DNA from: Chromera velia | Lineage: Eukaryota > Sar > Chromeraceae | Reading direction: 5' to 3' | DNA length: 48,337 nt | Assembly (NCBI GenBank): GCA_018398765.1 | Contig: JAHBMJ010000407.1 | Location: 1-48,337 of the forward strand | Shown: one piece after another, positions 35,256-45,379 of the stretch | Position numbering within the stretch: position 1 is the first letter of the stretch | How the letters are laid out: each line of letters starts with the position of its first letter | Position numbers and translations under genes: made by a program | Notes under the pieces: model-generated | The model's database searches: none | Seen by the model: the letters and a program-made list of their open reading frames with translations, nothing else | Told to the model about the DNA's origin: nothing

Positions 35256-35568
35256 ATTTGATTTGATGTATATGTAGGTGCGTGTTGGTGTTGCATTATA
35301 TTGCATGCATGCTAGTGTTGCTTTTTAAGGCCTCTCGCATGATGCATAGCAAGAATAATCTGCGCGTGCGCACGTTTGACCACAAAATTCGATCAAAAGC
35401 ATGCGTGCATGATTGCATTGGATCAAGTGACTGTGGCTAGCCGGATAGCTTTCTTTTGAAGCATCCTTGCTTGTCAGTCACAACAAACTGAGACCTTAAA
35501 AAGAAAGTCGGCGCAGTGAAGACTACTGACTAGATTGTCCATCTAGCCTACAGCTTATCTTATAAGCT
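35240..35568 (+). repeat. Left terminal direct repeat (pseudo-LTR)
   Basis: 329 bases, gap-free match to 40661-40989 with 14 differences, all transitions. Such pseudo-LTRs are a hallmark of Penelope-like elements. A hammerhead ribozyme, often found there, was not recognised. Confidence 0.92.
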
Positions 35569-35647
35569 AGTTTGTACGCGGTGTGAATCCCTGTTTGGGA
35601 ATGTCATATTGCAGCAGATTCAGATTCAGACTAATGTAGCCTTGTCA

Positions 35648-35679
35648 CGTTTCCAGTTTCCAGTTTCCAGTTTCCAGGT
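35648..35679 (+). repeat. GTTTCCA tandem repeat
   Basis: Four units of a seven-base repeat between the left direct repeat and ORF1, in the presumed 5' UTR of the Penelope-like element. Confidence 0.9.
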
Positions 35680-35725
35680 TTTGAGCTGAACTCTACTGTT
35701 GTCGATATGTGTTTTTTCTGAGAAG

Positions 35726-37045
35726 ATGGAGAGAAAGCCTTTCCCGGTTCGAGTAGGAGGAGGGACAGGCGGACAAGGGACTGGACTCCGGGCAAGGAGA
35801 CCCAGGTATGTGCAGTTGGTTGATGTCTTGCCGACTGCCCCTGGGGCTCTCCTTGTTTTGAATCCAAACCAAGTCCTTGAGTCAACTGGTGTCATTCTGC
35901 CTGTCCATTTCTCTAATGCGCAGGCTGAGCAACTCAAGCAGATGGTCGCACAAGGAGAGGAAGGAGGGCGGATGGTTGTGTCGGTCCAGCCCATCAACGT
36001 CTACAAGAACCACACTCGGAGGATGTTCCCGTTTGACCTTCAGGATCAGCCCAACCTGTATTACGAGCCCGAGTATGCGAAGGTCTACGCAAGCAATGAG
36101 GCTGTGTCTAACACCATGGCTGATTTCGCGTGGATGACCTTCAGCAAAGCGGGAGGCCCTGGTTCAATGTTCGTACTTGAGAACGCTGCCAGTCGGGCGG
36201 AGCACCAGCAGATCGTGTTGTGCAACTGGGATCAGTTTCGGAAGCTCCTGGCTCTCGGACTTCAGTGTTTGTACATACTGATGGCAGAGTGCGGGTATGA
36301 TCCAGACCGCCTGAAGAAAGCTTTTCGTAAGATCCTCTTCCGACTGCCCCCGGACCCTTTCCTTCCCCAGTATGGAGTGGCAGGACACTCCAATGTTCAC
36401 GTCAGACCTGATCCTCAGGTCTTGATGTATTTGAACCCGCTGGAGGCTGCCTTGGTGGCCTTGCAGACAGGTGAAGGGTGTCTGGGTGGGCAAGATGGCG
36501 TCCCAGGTACGGCCAGTCAGCCCGTCGAGATCGAGGGATCGGACGTTGAGATGTTGGCTGTATAGCCGTCTGGCAAGAGGCGATGTCCATGTGAAGGAGC
36601 AAAGTCAGTGCCTGGCCCAAGTATTCTAGCTCAGCTCCAACAACAACCGCAGCAACAGAAGCAGCAGCAGCAAACAAAGGTTCAGCAGAAGACCATGAGC
36701 AGGAGAGAGGGACTGTCAGTTGCAGATCCCCTTGTCACCCCGGTGAGGGAGCAGCCTTCGCGGCTGTATGGTCGGGTCTGCGCTGAGCTTCCAGTCCCGC
36801 AGGAAGTCGAGTATCCAACGTTGGTGCAGAAAGCCAACGATCTGTATACCAACATGGTTGGTTTCCTCCAAGCCCACGGTCAACCAGTGGAGGAAGACTA
36901 TGTGAAGACCCTTGTGATCAGGAATCTCCGTCAGTGGGGGGTCAGGAGGGATACCATCCCCAGTGATGCAGAACTGCAGGAGCTGCTCTTCTGTGCTATC
37001 CATCTCCATGGAGATGACAGCGGTGTTGATGGGCAGGCCGTTTGA
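35726..37045 (+). pseudogene. ORF1 of the Penelope-like element, one in-frame TAG
   Basis: From the ATG (MERKPFPVRVGGG) to the TGA the frame is 440 codons, interrupted only by TAG at 36563-36565. No known domain is recognised. The first part (about 279 residues) is globular, with VQLVDVLPTAPGALLVLNPN and SGLQ-free helical stretches such as FRKLLALGLQCLYILMAECG. After the stop it continues with PSGKRRCPCEG, a Gln-rich linker, then YPTLVQKANDLYTNMVGFLQ. By position it may be an RNA-binding or Gag-like partner of ORF2, which is inference. ORF2 opens in the -1 frame, overlapping the end of ORF1 by 16 bases, and 123 bases lie between the ORF1 stop and the first ORF2 ATG. The element's gene may once have been intact, since CAG-to-TAG is a single transition. 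Confidence 0.7.
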
Positions 37046-37167
37046 ATATTGGGAGTCGTCCCGGCGAAGCAAGTGACTCCCCTGGTGGGAGAGGGAACAG
37101 AAGTAGGGAGGGGGAAGGGTGGGAATTAGATTTATGGGCACTTAGGGTGGAAGCGTCAAGCTCTGCA

Positions 37168-40100
37168 ATGTGGAGAAGAATTGAACAGCTGCGTAATCTA
37201 GCAGATGCTTTGTTTACTCATGCTCCAAGGATCTGGAGAGAGAAGGATCCGTTGTTGCTAATATTCTTACATCTGGGTGCAATTCGTTCTTTGCTATTAC
37301 AGTTGTTACATAGACGCGTGCGTTTGACTTGTCCTGTATGCCGTGACGATGTACGTAAGTGTAGTTGTAAGCTAAATGTCGAATTGCCTCTGTCTCGATT
37401 TGCAGGCGGAAGGAGTGTTAAGATTGTATTGCAACGCCGTAGGTGTGACAGGAGCCAGAGTGGTGCTTCAGGTGCGTCTCTCTGGAGGTCTCGTCATGTT
37501 CAACGGCTGTTGCTTGATGCTGCTGATGCATTGTTTGTTGAGTGGTGTGAGCGATGGTTAGAATTCGCTCCTACAAGATTTGCTTTTTACCTCAAATCTG
37601 TTCGTGATCGATTGCAAGCGTATGGAGTGCCCGTCTGCGCATGTTTAAATAGTAAAAATGTATTGTATATGATGTTTTCTCCTTTTTTTCATCGTGGTCC
37701 TTGTATTGGGTGTACTTCTCAATTTATATCTCAAAGGTTGAGAGAGCATGTGAATGCAGCATTTTCTTTGACTTGTTGGGGTGGGCAACAAGCAATGCAT
37801 GCTTCTCGTCTGTACATCGCTTTTTTATTTGACTCTTTGCATTTATGGACGTTGATGCCGGTGTGCCATGTAGCTGACGCAAATGGATGGACTTCTAGAA
37901 AGCTCTTGCTGGTAACAGAAGCCTTGGCAATCTTGCAGCTGCAGCCCTCTCTGAATATGAAAGGAAATCCTTATTGTTCCATTAGTGATAAATCAATGAT
38001 TCATGTACCTGTGCAGGGCGAACACTCGCCGTTGCAGCCCTCGAGAAAGGGCAGGCGGGGGCAAGATGCTTCGTCCAAGGCTGCGTTGCCAAGATCGTTG
38101 TGTCTTCTCTCCTTACGAGAGATGATCATCAAAATTCCGCAGGGAGGGTGGAAGAAAGAGGATTTTATCAGAAGAGCAGATGTAATTGGGGCTGTGGGTG
38201 GGGCTGGGTCGTTGGCTTATCATCTGTGGCTTCAATCTTTTCTGGGAAGAGGAAGAAGATCAAAACAGCAATTGGGATGGTTGCCAGTTGAGAAAGAAGA
38301 TTTAATTGCAGTTGTCAGGCAGGAGTTGCGCTATGTAGATGTGGAGTTCTTTTGAGGATTGTTTGTGTTGAATGTCAAACGCTTGTGTTTATTGAGGGAA
38401 TGGAAGTTATCTGATATCCTTTCATCTGTTTCTGTTTTTAATTTTCGTGTCCCAAACGTCTCTCTTCCTCTTATCCTCAAGGTAGTTCGTGGATGCTTGT
38501 CCAGTCTTTTCTCTTCTTTTTCTCTTTCTGCGCCTCTCTGAATTCGTCTACGCTCAGCTGAAGCCCCAAACTTGCTTAAATTGCTGAAAAATAAGAAGGA
38601 GGCTTCGTTGAACTTGAACGATAGGGATGCGGATTTCAATGCAGTACAGATGAATGAATGCAATTGCAAAAGGTTGATTCATGAATTCAATCTAAAGCAA
38701 TGTGAAGGGCATGTATGTGTACTCTTGTCCACGTCTCCTTCGCTAAGTGATGCTCTGTCTCTCCCTCTTTTCTGGAACTGCAAAACTGCTTTTCTCAGTA
38801 AGGCATCTGATTTATTGAGAGCATACAAGAAAGAAGGAAGAAGGATTATTGCTCGGTTACCAAACAGTGAGCCGCATCTAACAGAAGAAAGAAATACGAA
38901 GTTCAAAAGACACTTACAGGAATGGAAAGAAACCTTTGAGTCAGCGGTGGACTCAACCCAAGCAAGAAAAGGCCCATTTCCATCGCCCATTTGTCCGCCT
39001 TCGGCCTCTTTGATGCGCCGTCTAAGAAAGTCTTTGTCAATTGTGTTGGTTGATCGCTCTAAGGGCGATTTAGCTTTTATATGCCCGAGGGTTTATAAGC
39101 ATTTTGGGGTTTTTGAGCTCTTTCCTGCCTCTAAAGCATTTGAGCATCTGACGGAGGAACAAGTGAAAGAAAAGATAAATCGATGGTTTCAGCCTGCTTG
39201 GCCGAAGGTGCTGCAGGAGGCAGTTGAAGTCTTCTCTCCTAGAAGTAAAGCATCTCACCAGTGGGGGCTTGGGGTAGCTCTTCCAAAAAGAAAATCTTGG
39301 AACGAGGAAGGAAAGCCTCCAAGTGGTTGGGGAGAAATGAAATTTTGTCCTTTATCTTCGTATTTTCATCATGCTTGGAGAAAGGCTCTTTCTGTTGTTT
39401 GTCGGACTCTGAATTTTTTGATATCTTCCATGTCTCCTCATACTACATTGATAGCACCTGATCAATTCACCACTGCAGTAGACAGATTGAATTCAGGAGA
39501 GTCAGATTTGACATGCGAACAATTTTCTTTGTGTAATCCACAAGGCCCGGCTCATGGAGCAAAACTGTCTGTGAGAATAGAAGATATTAAAGAGTTCTTC
39601 CCTTCATGCCCGCATGAAGAAGTACTTCAGGAAGTGAATAAACGCATCCGTGAAGTACATGAGGAAAAAAGAGCAAGGTTTGTATGTTTTCCGAGGGGAT
39701 TGGTTGAGAAAGTTTTTCGTCGGCAAATTAGACCTAGAGGTGGTCGATTTTTGGCATCATCTGTGCATGTGCGCCTCGTCCCGTTCTTTTTGTCACGTTG
39801 CAATTATTTTTATGCTGATGCCCTTCCTTTATGGTGGGTGCCTGAGTTCTTGAAACTTGATTTTGAGACTTGTTGCATTAGAGTGGGTAAGTGGTTTCTT
39901 CATCAGAAAGAAGGGTGGCCACAGGGGGCGCCAGTGTCTCCGGGGGGGACGCAGTTTTATGCTGCCCACAAAGAGAGGCAATGGGCTTAGCATAGGGGTG
40001 TAGATTCTTTTAGAACTGATGAATGGTTAATAGCTCGTTGGATTGATGATCGTCTGATTGTGCTTCGGCATCAGGAGCAGCTTTTACTTAGTCAATCTCC

Positions 40101-40494
40101 TTTTCTTTTTGCTTTCCTCAATCTACAATTTTATGCTCCTACGTGCAAGCTTGTGCAGCAAGAAAAGAATGACTTCTTGCAGTTTCATTTGTCAGTGTAT
40201 CCAGTTACTGCAAGACTGTTTTGTACACCTAAGAAGTCAGTAGCTTCTTTACCTCGCTATATGCATGCAGCTGCTGCTCATCCAAATTTCTTGAAGAAGA
40301 GGATTTTGAAGGGTCATTTCATGCGTGCGATGTTGTATTGTGTTGGTCCCCCATCCATGTTGATTACCGTAATGCATGATTTAATTAATCAGTTGTGCTG
40401 TTTTGGGTACCCACGAGAGTTGTGTGTGCATACAGTGAGGGAGGTGTATTATATGTTGTTTCGTTTGCCGTTGCCGGGCTGTTTATCAGATTGA
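37168..40494 (+). pseudogene. ORF2 of the Penelope-like element: GIY-YIG endonuclease plus reverse transcriptase
   Basis: A single frame of about 1109 codons from the ATG at 37168 (MWRRIEQLRNLADALF), interrupted by TGA (38353), TGA (38539) and TAG (39988), with no frameshift. A Cys cluster CPVCRDDVRKCSC lies near residue 55. The GIY-YIG nuclease follows, with KNVLYMM, GPCIGCTSQFISQRLREH and, at the end, LVTEALAILQLQPSLN, supplying the catalytic Arg, Glu and Asn positions. The RT follows: LVDRSKGDLAFICPRVYKHF, motif A EDIKEFFPSCPHEEV, motif B GWPQGAPVSPGGTQFY, motif C ARWIDDRLIVL. Catalytic Asp residues are present. The nuclease nicks the target and the RT copies RNA from the nick (family knowledge). 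The stops occur at CGA- or CAG-compatible codons, which suggests nonsense mutation rather than programmed readthrough. Confidence 0.85.
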
Positions 40495-40583
40495 TTAGAA
40501 GAGTGTGAAAGCGTAGGCAATATGCCCCATGTGTGCGTGTGTGTGTTTGTCTACTGTTGGTGTTGCTGGGCCGTGAGGCCCGG

Positions 40584-40676
40584 TAACGCCAACAGCTCTT
40601 CGTTCTCTTCATGCTTGTCAGCATGCGCAAGCGCATATCTCCATACACTTCGTTCACTTCGAGCTGTTGGCATTAC
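40584..40676 (+). repeat. Right inverted repeat arm and hairpin
   Basis: The segment at 40584-40620 is the reverse complement of the left end of the element. Within it CCAACAGCTC pairs with GAGCTGTTGG at the start of the right direct repeat, giving a possible stem with a loop of roughly 66 bases. Confidence 0.8.
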
Positions 40677-40989
40677 ATTTGATTTGGTGTGTATGTGGGT
40701 GCGTGTTGGTGTTACATTATGTTGCATGCATGCTAGTGTTGCTTTTTAAGGCCTCTCACATGATGCACAGCGAGAATAATCTGCGCGCGCGCACGTTTGA
40801 CCATAAAATTCGATCAAAAGCATGCGTGCGTGATTGCATTGGATCAAGTGACTGTGACTAGCCGGATAGCTTTCTTTTGAAGCATCCTTGCTTGTCAGTC
40901 ACAACAAACTGAGACCTTAAAAAGAAAGTCGGCGCAGTGAAGACTACTGACTAGATTGTCCATCTAGCCTACAGCTTATCTTACAAGCT
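40661..40989 (+). repeat. Right terminal direct repeat (pseudo-LTR)
   Basis: Second copy of the 329-base repeat. Similarity to the left copy stops at CAAGCT/TAAGCT, after which the sequences are unrelated. Confidence 0.92.
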
Positions 40990-41219
40990 TGTAATTAGAT
41001 TATATTTATTTTTTTTTAGGTGTTATACCCTAGCAGTCAGTCTTTCTCCTGCGCAAGGCTTCCACATACTGTCTTGATGCAGTGACGTACTGCATGGTCA
41101 AATGCAACTGTCCTTTTCACTTTAGTAACGGCCAAAGATCTATCTGTCTGCCTCTATTATCGTCAGCTTTTATACTTTTAACTCCCTCTTAGTTTCTTCT
41201 TCTATGAGCTTGTGTAACG

Positions 41220-41459
41220 TGTCTACTAGTCAATTCACGGATTCAGACAGGAACGTCTGTTGAGCTAGATGTTTGTTGCTATTCTCTCGGTTCCTCTGTG
41301 CCTGTCAGTCTGATTCTACTCTCTCATACAACAGAAACGCGACTGTTGATTCATATGGCTAAAAGCCATGCAATGACGTGCGTGTTCACTTCAATCACGG
41401 CCCCAAAAAGACGCACACGTGGGCTGGCTCAATCACGATATATGCAAAGAGGCGGGGCA
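41220..41459 (-). repeat. LTR copy 1 of the short element
   Basis: Gap-free match to 43468-43707. Over the 238-base core I count 18 substitutions, 17 of them transitions. Confidence 0.88.
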
Positions 41460-42440
41460 CTTGCTATCGCTTGCTCACGCTCGCAAATGCATCATCCTCG
41501 ATCGATCTGATCAAAACGTGCCTCGATGATCGTTCGATCTTTGTGATTCGATCCAAGGACCTCACACTTCTTTTTAAAGGTTAACGGCTTTGGACATCTT
41601 TTTTCTTTTCATTCAATTCTATTCTGCTTCAACCCTAAAATCACTTCTACTTCTTTTTAATTACATCGAAACAAACAGTCAGCGAGATGTGAAATAAAGA
41701 ATCTCCACGTCGATTGGCGTTCTTTCAATCATGCGATCTTTACCTAGGATCTTTGCATGGATATGAAAAAAATTTCCTCGCACTGACAGACGGAGAGAGA
41801 GATAGACATTTTCATATTAACGGCTACAACCACACACAAGCAGACGCGTCTTCACGAATCTATTTCTTTCCTTTCGTGCACAAAGCAAACATATTATCAC
41901 AACCTCAAGCTGTAGCAATCCTCATTCCCCTCCATTTTCATCTAGATTTTCATCGGCTTGCAACAATGTCACACGCCAAGCTTCATGCCCCCGCAATAAA
42001 GTCATACAGCCAGTCCATATTCTCATATCGCCGGCATCTCAACCACACCTCCCTTCATCCTCTCCACACCGCAGTGTCCCATTTTTGATAGATACCACAA
42101 CCCCACATTGCAAAGTGACGCACCCAGTGATGTACCACTTCGCAGCTTAATCAACTCAACCAACCTGTGTTCACAACTCAGGGCTGCGACGGTCGCGACG
42201 GGGTCGCAGACTCTCTGAGCCTGTCAACAACAAATTGCATCTTATATCATCACCTCACCACATCTCTCTTCCCCCATTCCTACTGCTCCATCTGTCTCAA
42301 CTTTATCTCCACTGGCCTAGAGACGGATCTCTCTCCAACTCTTGCAGTTTCTTGAAGATTGGTCTCCAGAACTCGACTGGGTCTGCGGGAATTTCACGTT
42401 TCTTGTGAACTTCCATACTAACCCCCTTGTCCCCTTCTAT

Positions 42441-42677
42441 CTATCGTCTCAGCTCACTTGTCTCCCTTTCTTTGACGGCAGTTGCTTCTACCTTTCTTAC
42501 TTCTTGCCTCGACTGCTTCTTTTTCTCTCTGCAATCGGGTGGTAGTCTGCCTGGACGGTCCCACTTCCACTGGGAAATCATCGCATCTCCCGTCAGATGA
42601 GTATGGAGACGACACTCCTTCTTGTACGCCTTTCTTTCTGCTGGACCCATCAGTGACACTCTCTCCTCCTCTGCCAC
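42441..42677 (-). pseudogene. Gag-like ORF, charged C-terminal part
   Basis: MAEEERVSLMGPAERKAYKK and a Lys/Glu/Arg-rich tail. It lies downstream of the previous ORF on the minus strand, within the same short LTR element, and may be the remainder of one protein. No zinc knuckle is seen. Confidence 0.35.
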
Positions 42678-42975
42678 AGTGGCGGGTCACCCCAAAATGT
42701 TGGTAAATGCATACCGCCACTTCTTCCATCGGGTGCGAGTCGTTTCACTGAGCTCCTCATCCTAGTCCTCATCGGCCTGAGCCTCCCCTTGCAAGCGTAA
42801 AGAGCTTGGACAGTTCAGTTGGCTTGCCCGGCTTCCCCATCTGAGTGAAATGATTCACACCCATCGCACTCGCGCCTAGCTTCATGCCGGTGTTGGAGAC
42901 CGTGGTGAGATCCTCCCCAACCAAGACACTCACTTTCTTCTTCCCCTCTCTTCGAACCCACGCAGCGTGCGAGAG

Positions 42976-43221
42976 TCAACATCCCCTCCTACATTTCTTT
43001 TTCTTGTTTCCTGCAGGTGAGAGTGCGTCTGATCCCGGCTGTCTGACAGCGCTATCCTGATTCCTGGATGTTCTACCAAAAAGAGCCAATGCAATTTGAC
43101 ACACGTCGTCTACCACACTGCCGAGGTTCTTGTGAACCTGGCTGAGAGGAACTTCTCGTAGACGATCAATCTTGTTGCTCAAAGCAAACAACTCCTCCAA
43201 CCTCTCAACAAACGTTTCCAT
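42976..43221 (-). pseudogene. Gag-like ORF, N-terminal part
   Basis: METFVERLEELFALSNKIDR followed by VVDDVCQIALALFGRTSRN: a helical, charged start of the kind seen in retroelement Gag. After its stop the minus strand still looks coding in other frames, for example TTVSNTGMKLGASAMG. No definite family match. Confidence 0.4.
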
Positions 43222-43437
43222 TCTGAAGACTCGTGATAGCTGCTTTCAATGGGCTTCTCTACTTAATTGGCTTCTGGCTTCCTGAGAAGCGTTGACAAGT
43301 GTGAGTAAATGCACAGAGCGCAACAGTGCCTCAGCTCCACAACTCTGCGCGTCAAGGTTCCTTCGACCGAAAACTCAATCGACGAAGTTGTGAATCAACG
43401 CAGCCCTTTCTTTTACTTCTCTTGTGTTCCTGGTCAG

Positions 43438-43455
43438 AACAAACTCTGCTGCCAA
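43438..43455 (-). promoter_or_regulatory. Possible primer binding site of the short LTR element
   Basis: On the minus strand TTGGCAGCAGAGTTTG resembles the complement of the initiator-tRNA 3' end (TGGTAGCAGAG...). It sits just inside the LTR, which fixes the likely orientation. Confidence 0.5.
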
Positions 43456-43467
43456 CTGTAATATGTC

Positions 43468-43707
43468 TGTGTACTAGTCGATTCACAGATTCAGACAGGA
43501 ACGTCTGTTGAGCTAGACGTTTGTTGCTATTCCCTCGGTTCCTCTGTGCCTATCAGTCTAATTCTACTCTCTCATACAACAGAAACGCGACTGTTGATTC
43601 ATGTGGCTAAAAGCCATGCAACGACGTGCGTGTTCACTTCAATCACGGCCCCGGAAAGATGTACACACGGGCCGGCTTAATCATGATATATGCAAAGAGG
43701 CGGGGTG
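43468..43707 (-). repeat. LTR copy 2 of the short element
   Basis: Matches 41220-41459. It would be the 5' LTR if the element is transcribed from the minus strand. Confidence 0.88.
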
Positions 43708-44571
43708 CTCACTCACACTCGCGCCACGACCAGCACACACGTCACAGTTTGGCTGTTTAAACCTCCTTCTTCAACCACTCGCTTTCTCTCTGTACTAACT
43801 TCTGTCCTGCAACCCTCCGAAGTTCTGCACCTTTTATGTCAAAGCATACTCCAAACTTCTGTAATAAAATTCAAGACTATTCCAAACTTCTGCAGTCGAT
43901 TTCAGTTCAAGGAGTTGATAGTGACAGGGGGGTAGTAATGGGAGGGCGGGCAAACAGAAAAAGGACTTCGATTTGATAATCAAGTCCGTCGCGATGAGAT
44001 AAGGAGGTGGAGTTCTTAGCCAGCTAAGTGAGGCTTAGCTGCTTTCTCCAGCTTTCTGTCGAATCGGTCTAGCTGTCAACAGCTCGAAATTTCCCGTCTG
44101 CGTTTGACGCTGCGCGCGGGGATAATTTCGTGAGGCCGGTCCTTGGGCCCTATATAAGCCCGCGGAATCGGCCGACTCCCCGGCTTTCGCACGCTAACGC
44201 CGACACATATGTTCTGAAAAGACTGAAAAAGCCATGCAGCGCACAAAGGGTGAGTCAGTCCGCTCAACTCTTAATTTGCAGGACTGAGACAGCAGATGAC
44301 AGCAGGGAGACCGATTTCTTGATTTGGGTCACTCGATCAATACTGTGCTCGGCTGTGGCTGCACCATTCAGTTTCTTGGCTTAGCGTCTGGTTGACAGGT
44401 GAAATTCTGAAAAATACACACTAACGTGCAGTGAGGCTGTCTTGCGCAGACGAACGAATGGCTTCCCAGATCCTGAGGCCGCTCTAGAATTTCGGATTGC
44501 CTTCCGTGCTTGCCTTTGCCTGACTTTGTCTGCGTATTTTTGAGTGTAGAGAGAGAGGGGGGGGACAAAAA
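43708..44571. other. Upstream region of the V-ATPase F gene
   Basis: No coding exon is supported. It holds a TATA box and, downstream of it, a possible 5' UTR intron: donor GTGAGT at about 44251 and acceptor TTGCAG ending at 44281. Confidence 0.5.
44151..44158 (+). promoter_or_regulatory. TATA box for V-ATPase F (probable)
   Basis: TATATAAG in a GC-rich context (GGGCCCTATATAAGCCCGCG), about 420 bases before the V-ATPase start codon on the same strand. Transcription would begin near 44180, leaving room for a short 5' UTR intron. Confidence 0.55.
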
Positions 44572-45340
44572 ATGGCACCGAAGAAGAGATTCGTAGGAGG
44601 CCACGACTTGAAGGTCGCCATCATTGGAGACGAGGTGGGGGGTATTCGTCTCTCTCTTTTTCTCTCCCTCTCTCGTCTGCACACGTGCACGAAGAAAATC
44701 AGACTTCCTTCAAGCCAACAAGCCTCTACACCCCCCCCAAATTCCTGTGCGTCTCTTCCTCTCAGGACACTGTGACGGGGTTCATGCTCGCGGGAATCGG
44801 GCAAAGAGACGGGCAGGGGCGCACGAACTTTTTTGTTTGCGACGCAAGTCAGTAGTGCAGGCTCTTCAGTCTGTCTCCTCCTGTCTCTTCCTCTCCAACA
44901 CCCGCGCACCTTCTTTCGAGACGCTTTCCTTCCTTGCATCAGTACAAAATTCCTCTTCCTTGCTTTGCCCTGCCATTCTTCATTGTTTCATCTGAGAGTC
45001 AGTCTCTTCCCTCCTGCGCTTCCAGTAAATTTGGCTTCCGAGGATTTGTTTCTCGAATGCTTTGTAAGATAAAACCATTAAAAAATGCAGAAACGCGACG
45101 GGTAGACATTGAAGAGGCGTGGAAGAACTTCATCGAAAGGCGAGACATTGGAATGATCATGATAAGCCAATACGTCAGTCCATGTTTATTTGGAAGTTTG
45201 TCTGTCTGTCTTTCTTTCGGGCCTCCTGCCCACGTTGTTTGATTGTTGTTCTCTTCTTCTGTCATTGTTCTTTCTTTCTTGTTGTCTGTTGTGTGCATGA
45301 AGAAAATAAGGGAGACGAAGAAACATAGAGTCTGTCTGTA

Positions 45341-45379
<39 letters not shown>

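Larger units (their letters stand above)
35219..40989 (+). mobile_element. Penelope-like element with permuted GIY-YIG and RT domains
   Basis: A 5.8-kb element bounded by 329-base direct repeats (35240-35568 and 40661-40989) and outer inverted repeats. It encodes ORF1 (35726-37045) and ORF2 (about 37168-40494). ORF2 has a GIY-YIG nuclease before the reverse transcriptase. Classic Penelope-like elements carry the nuclease after the RT; the N-terminal arrangement matches the permuted clade described as Naiad/Chlamys in protists, green algae and animals (from memory of the literature). Repeats are 95.7% identical by hand count, so the insertion is fairly recent. No target-site duplication was identified. 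Confidence 0.85.
41220..43707 (-). mobile_element. Short LTR retroelement, probably non-autonomous
   Basis: Two direct repeats of about 240 bases flank 2.0 kb with no protease, RT or integrase. Read on the minus strand the LTRs end in CA, and a primer-binding-site-like TTGGCAGCAGAGTTTG lies 12 bases inside the LTR at 43468. The internal region has gag-like charged ORFs on the minus strand. Target duplications were not found, perhaps because the outer edges are mutated. It could be a TRIM/LARD-type derivative; classification is inference. Confidence 0.7.

Noticed and set aside
35240-35568. Hammerhead ribozyme in the Penelope terminal repeat
   Set aside because: I searched for CTGANGA...GAAA cores on both strands; only a poor CTGAGA...GAAAGTC was found and no supporting stems.
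38353-39990. Stop-codon reassignment in the nucleus
   Set aside because: All three stop codons occur in the broken transposon frames, whereas the Hsp110, TTLL and V-ATPase exons contain none in frame and two of these genes end in TGA.
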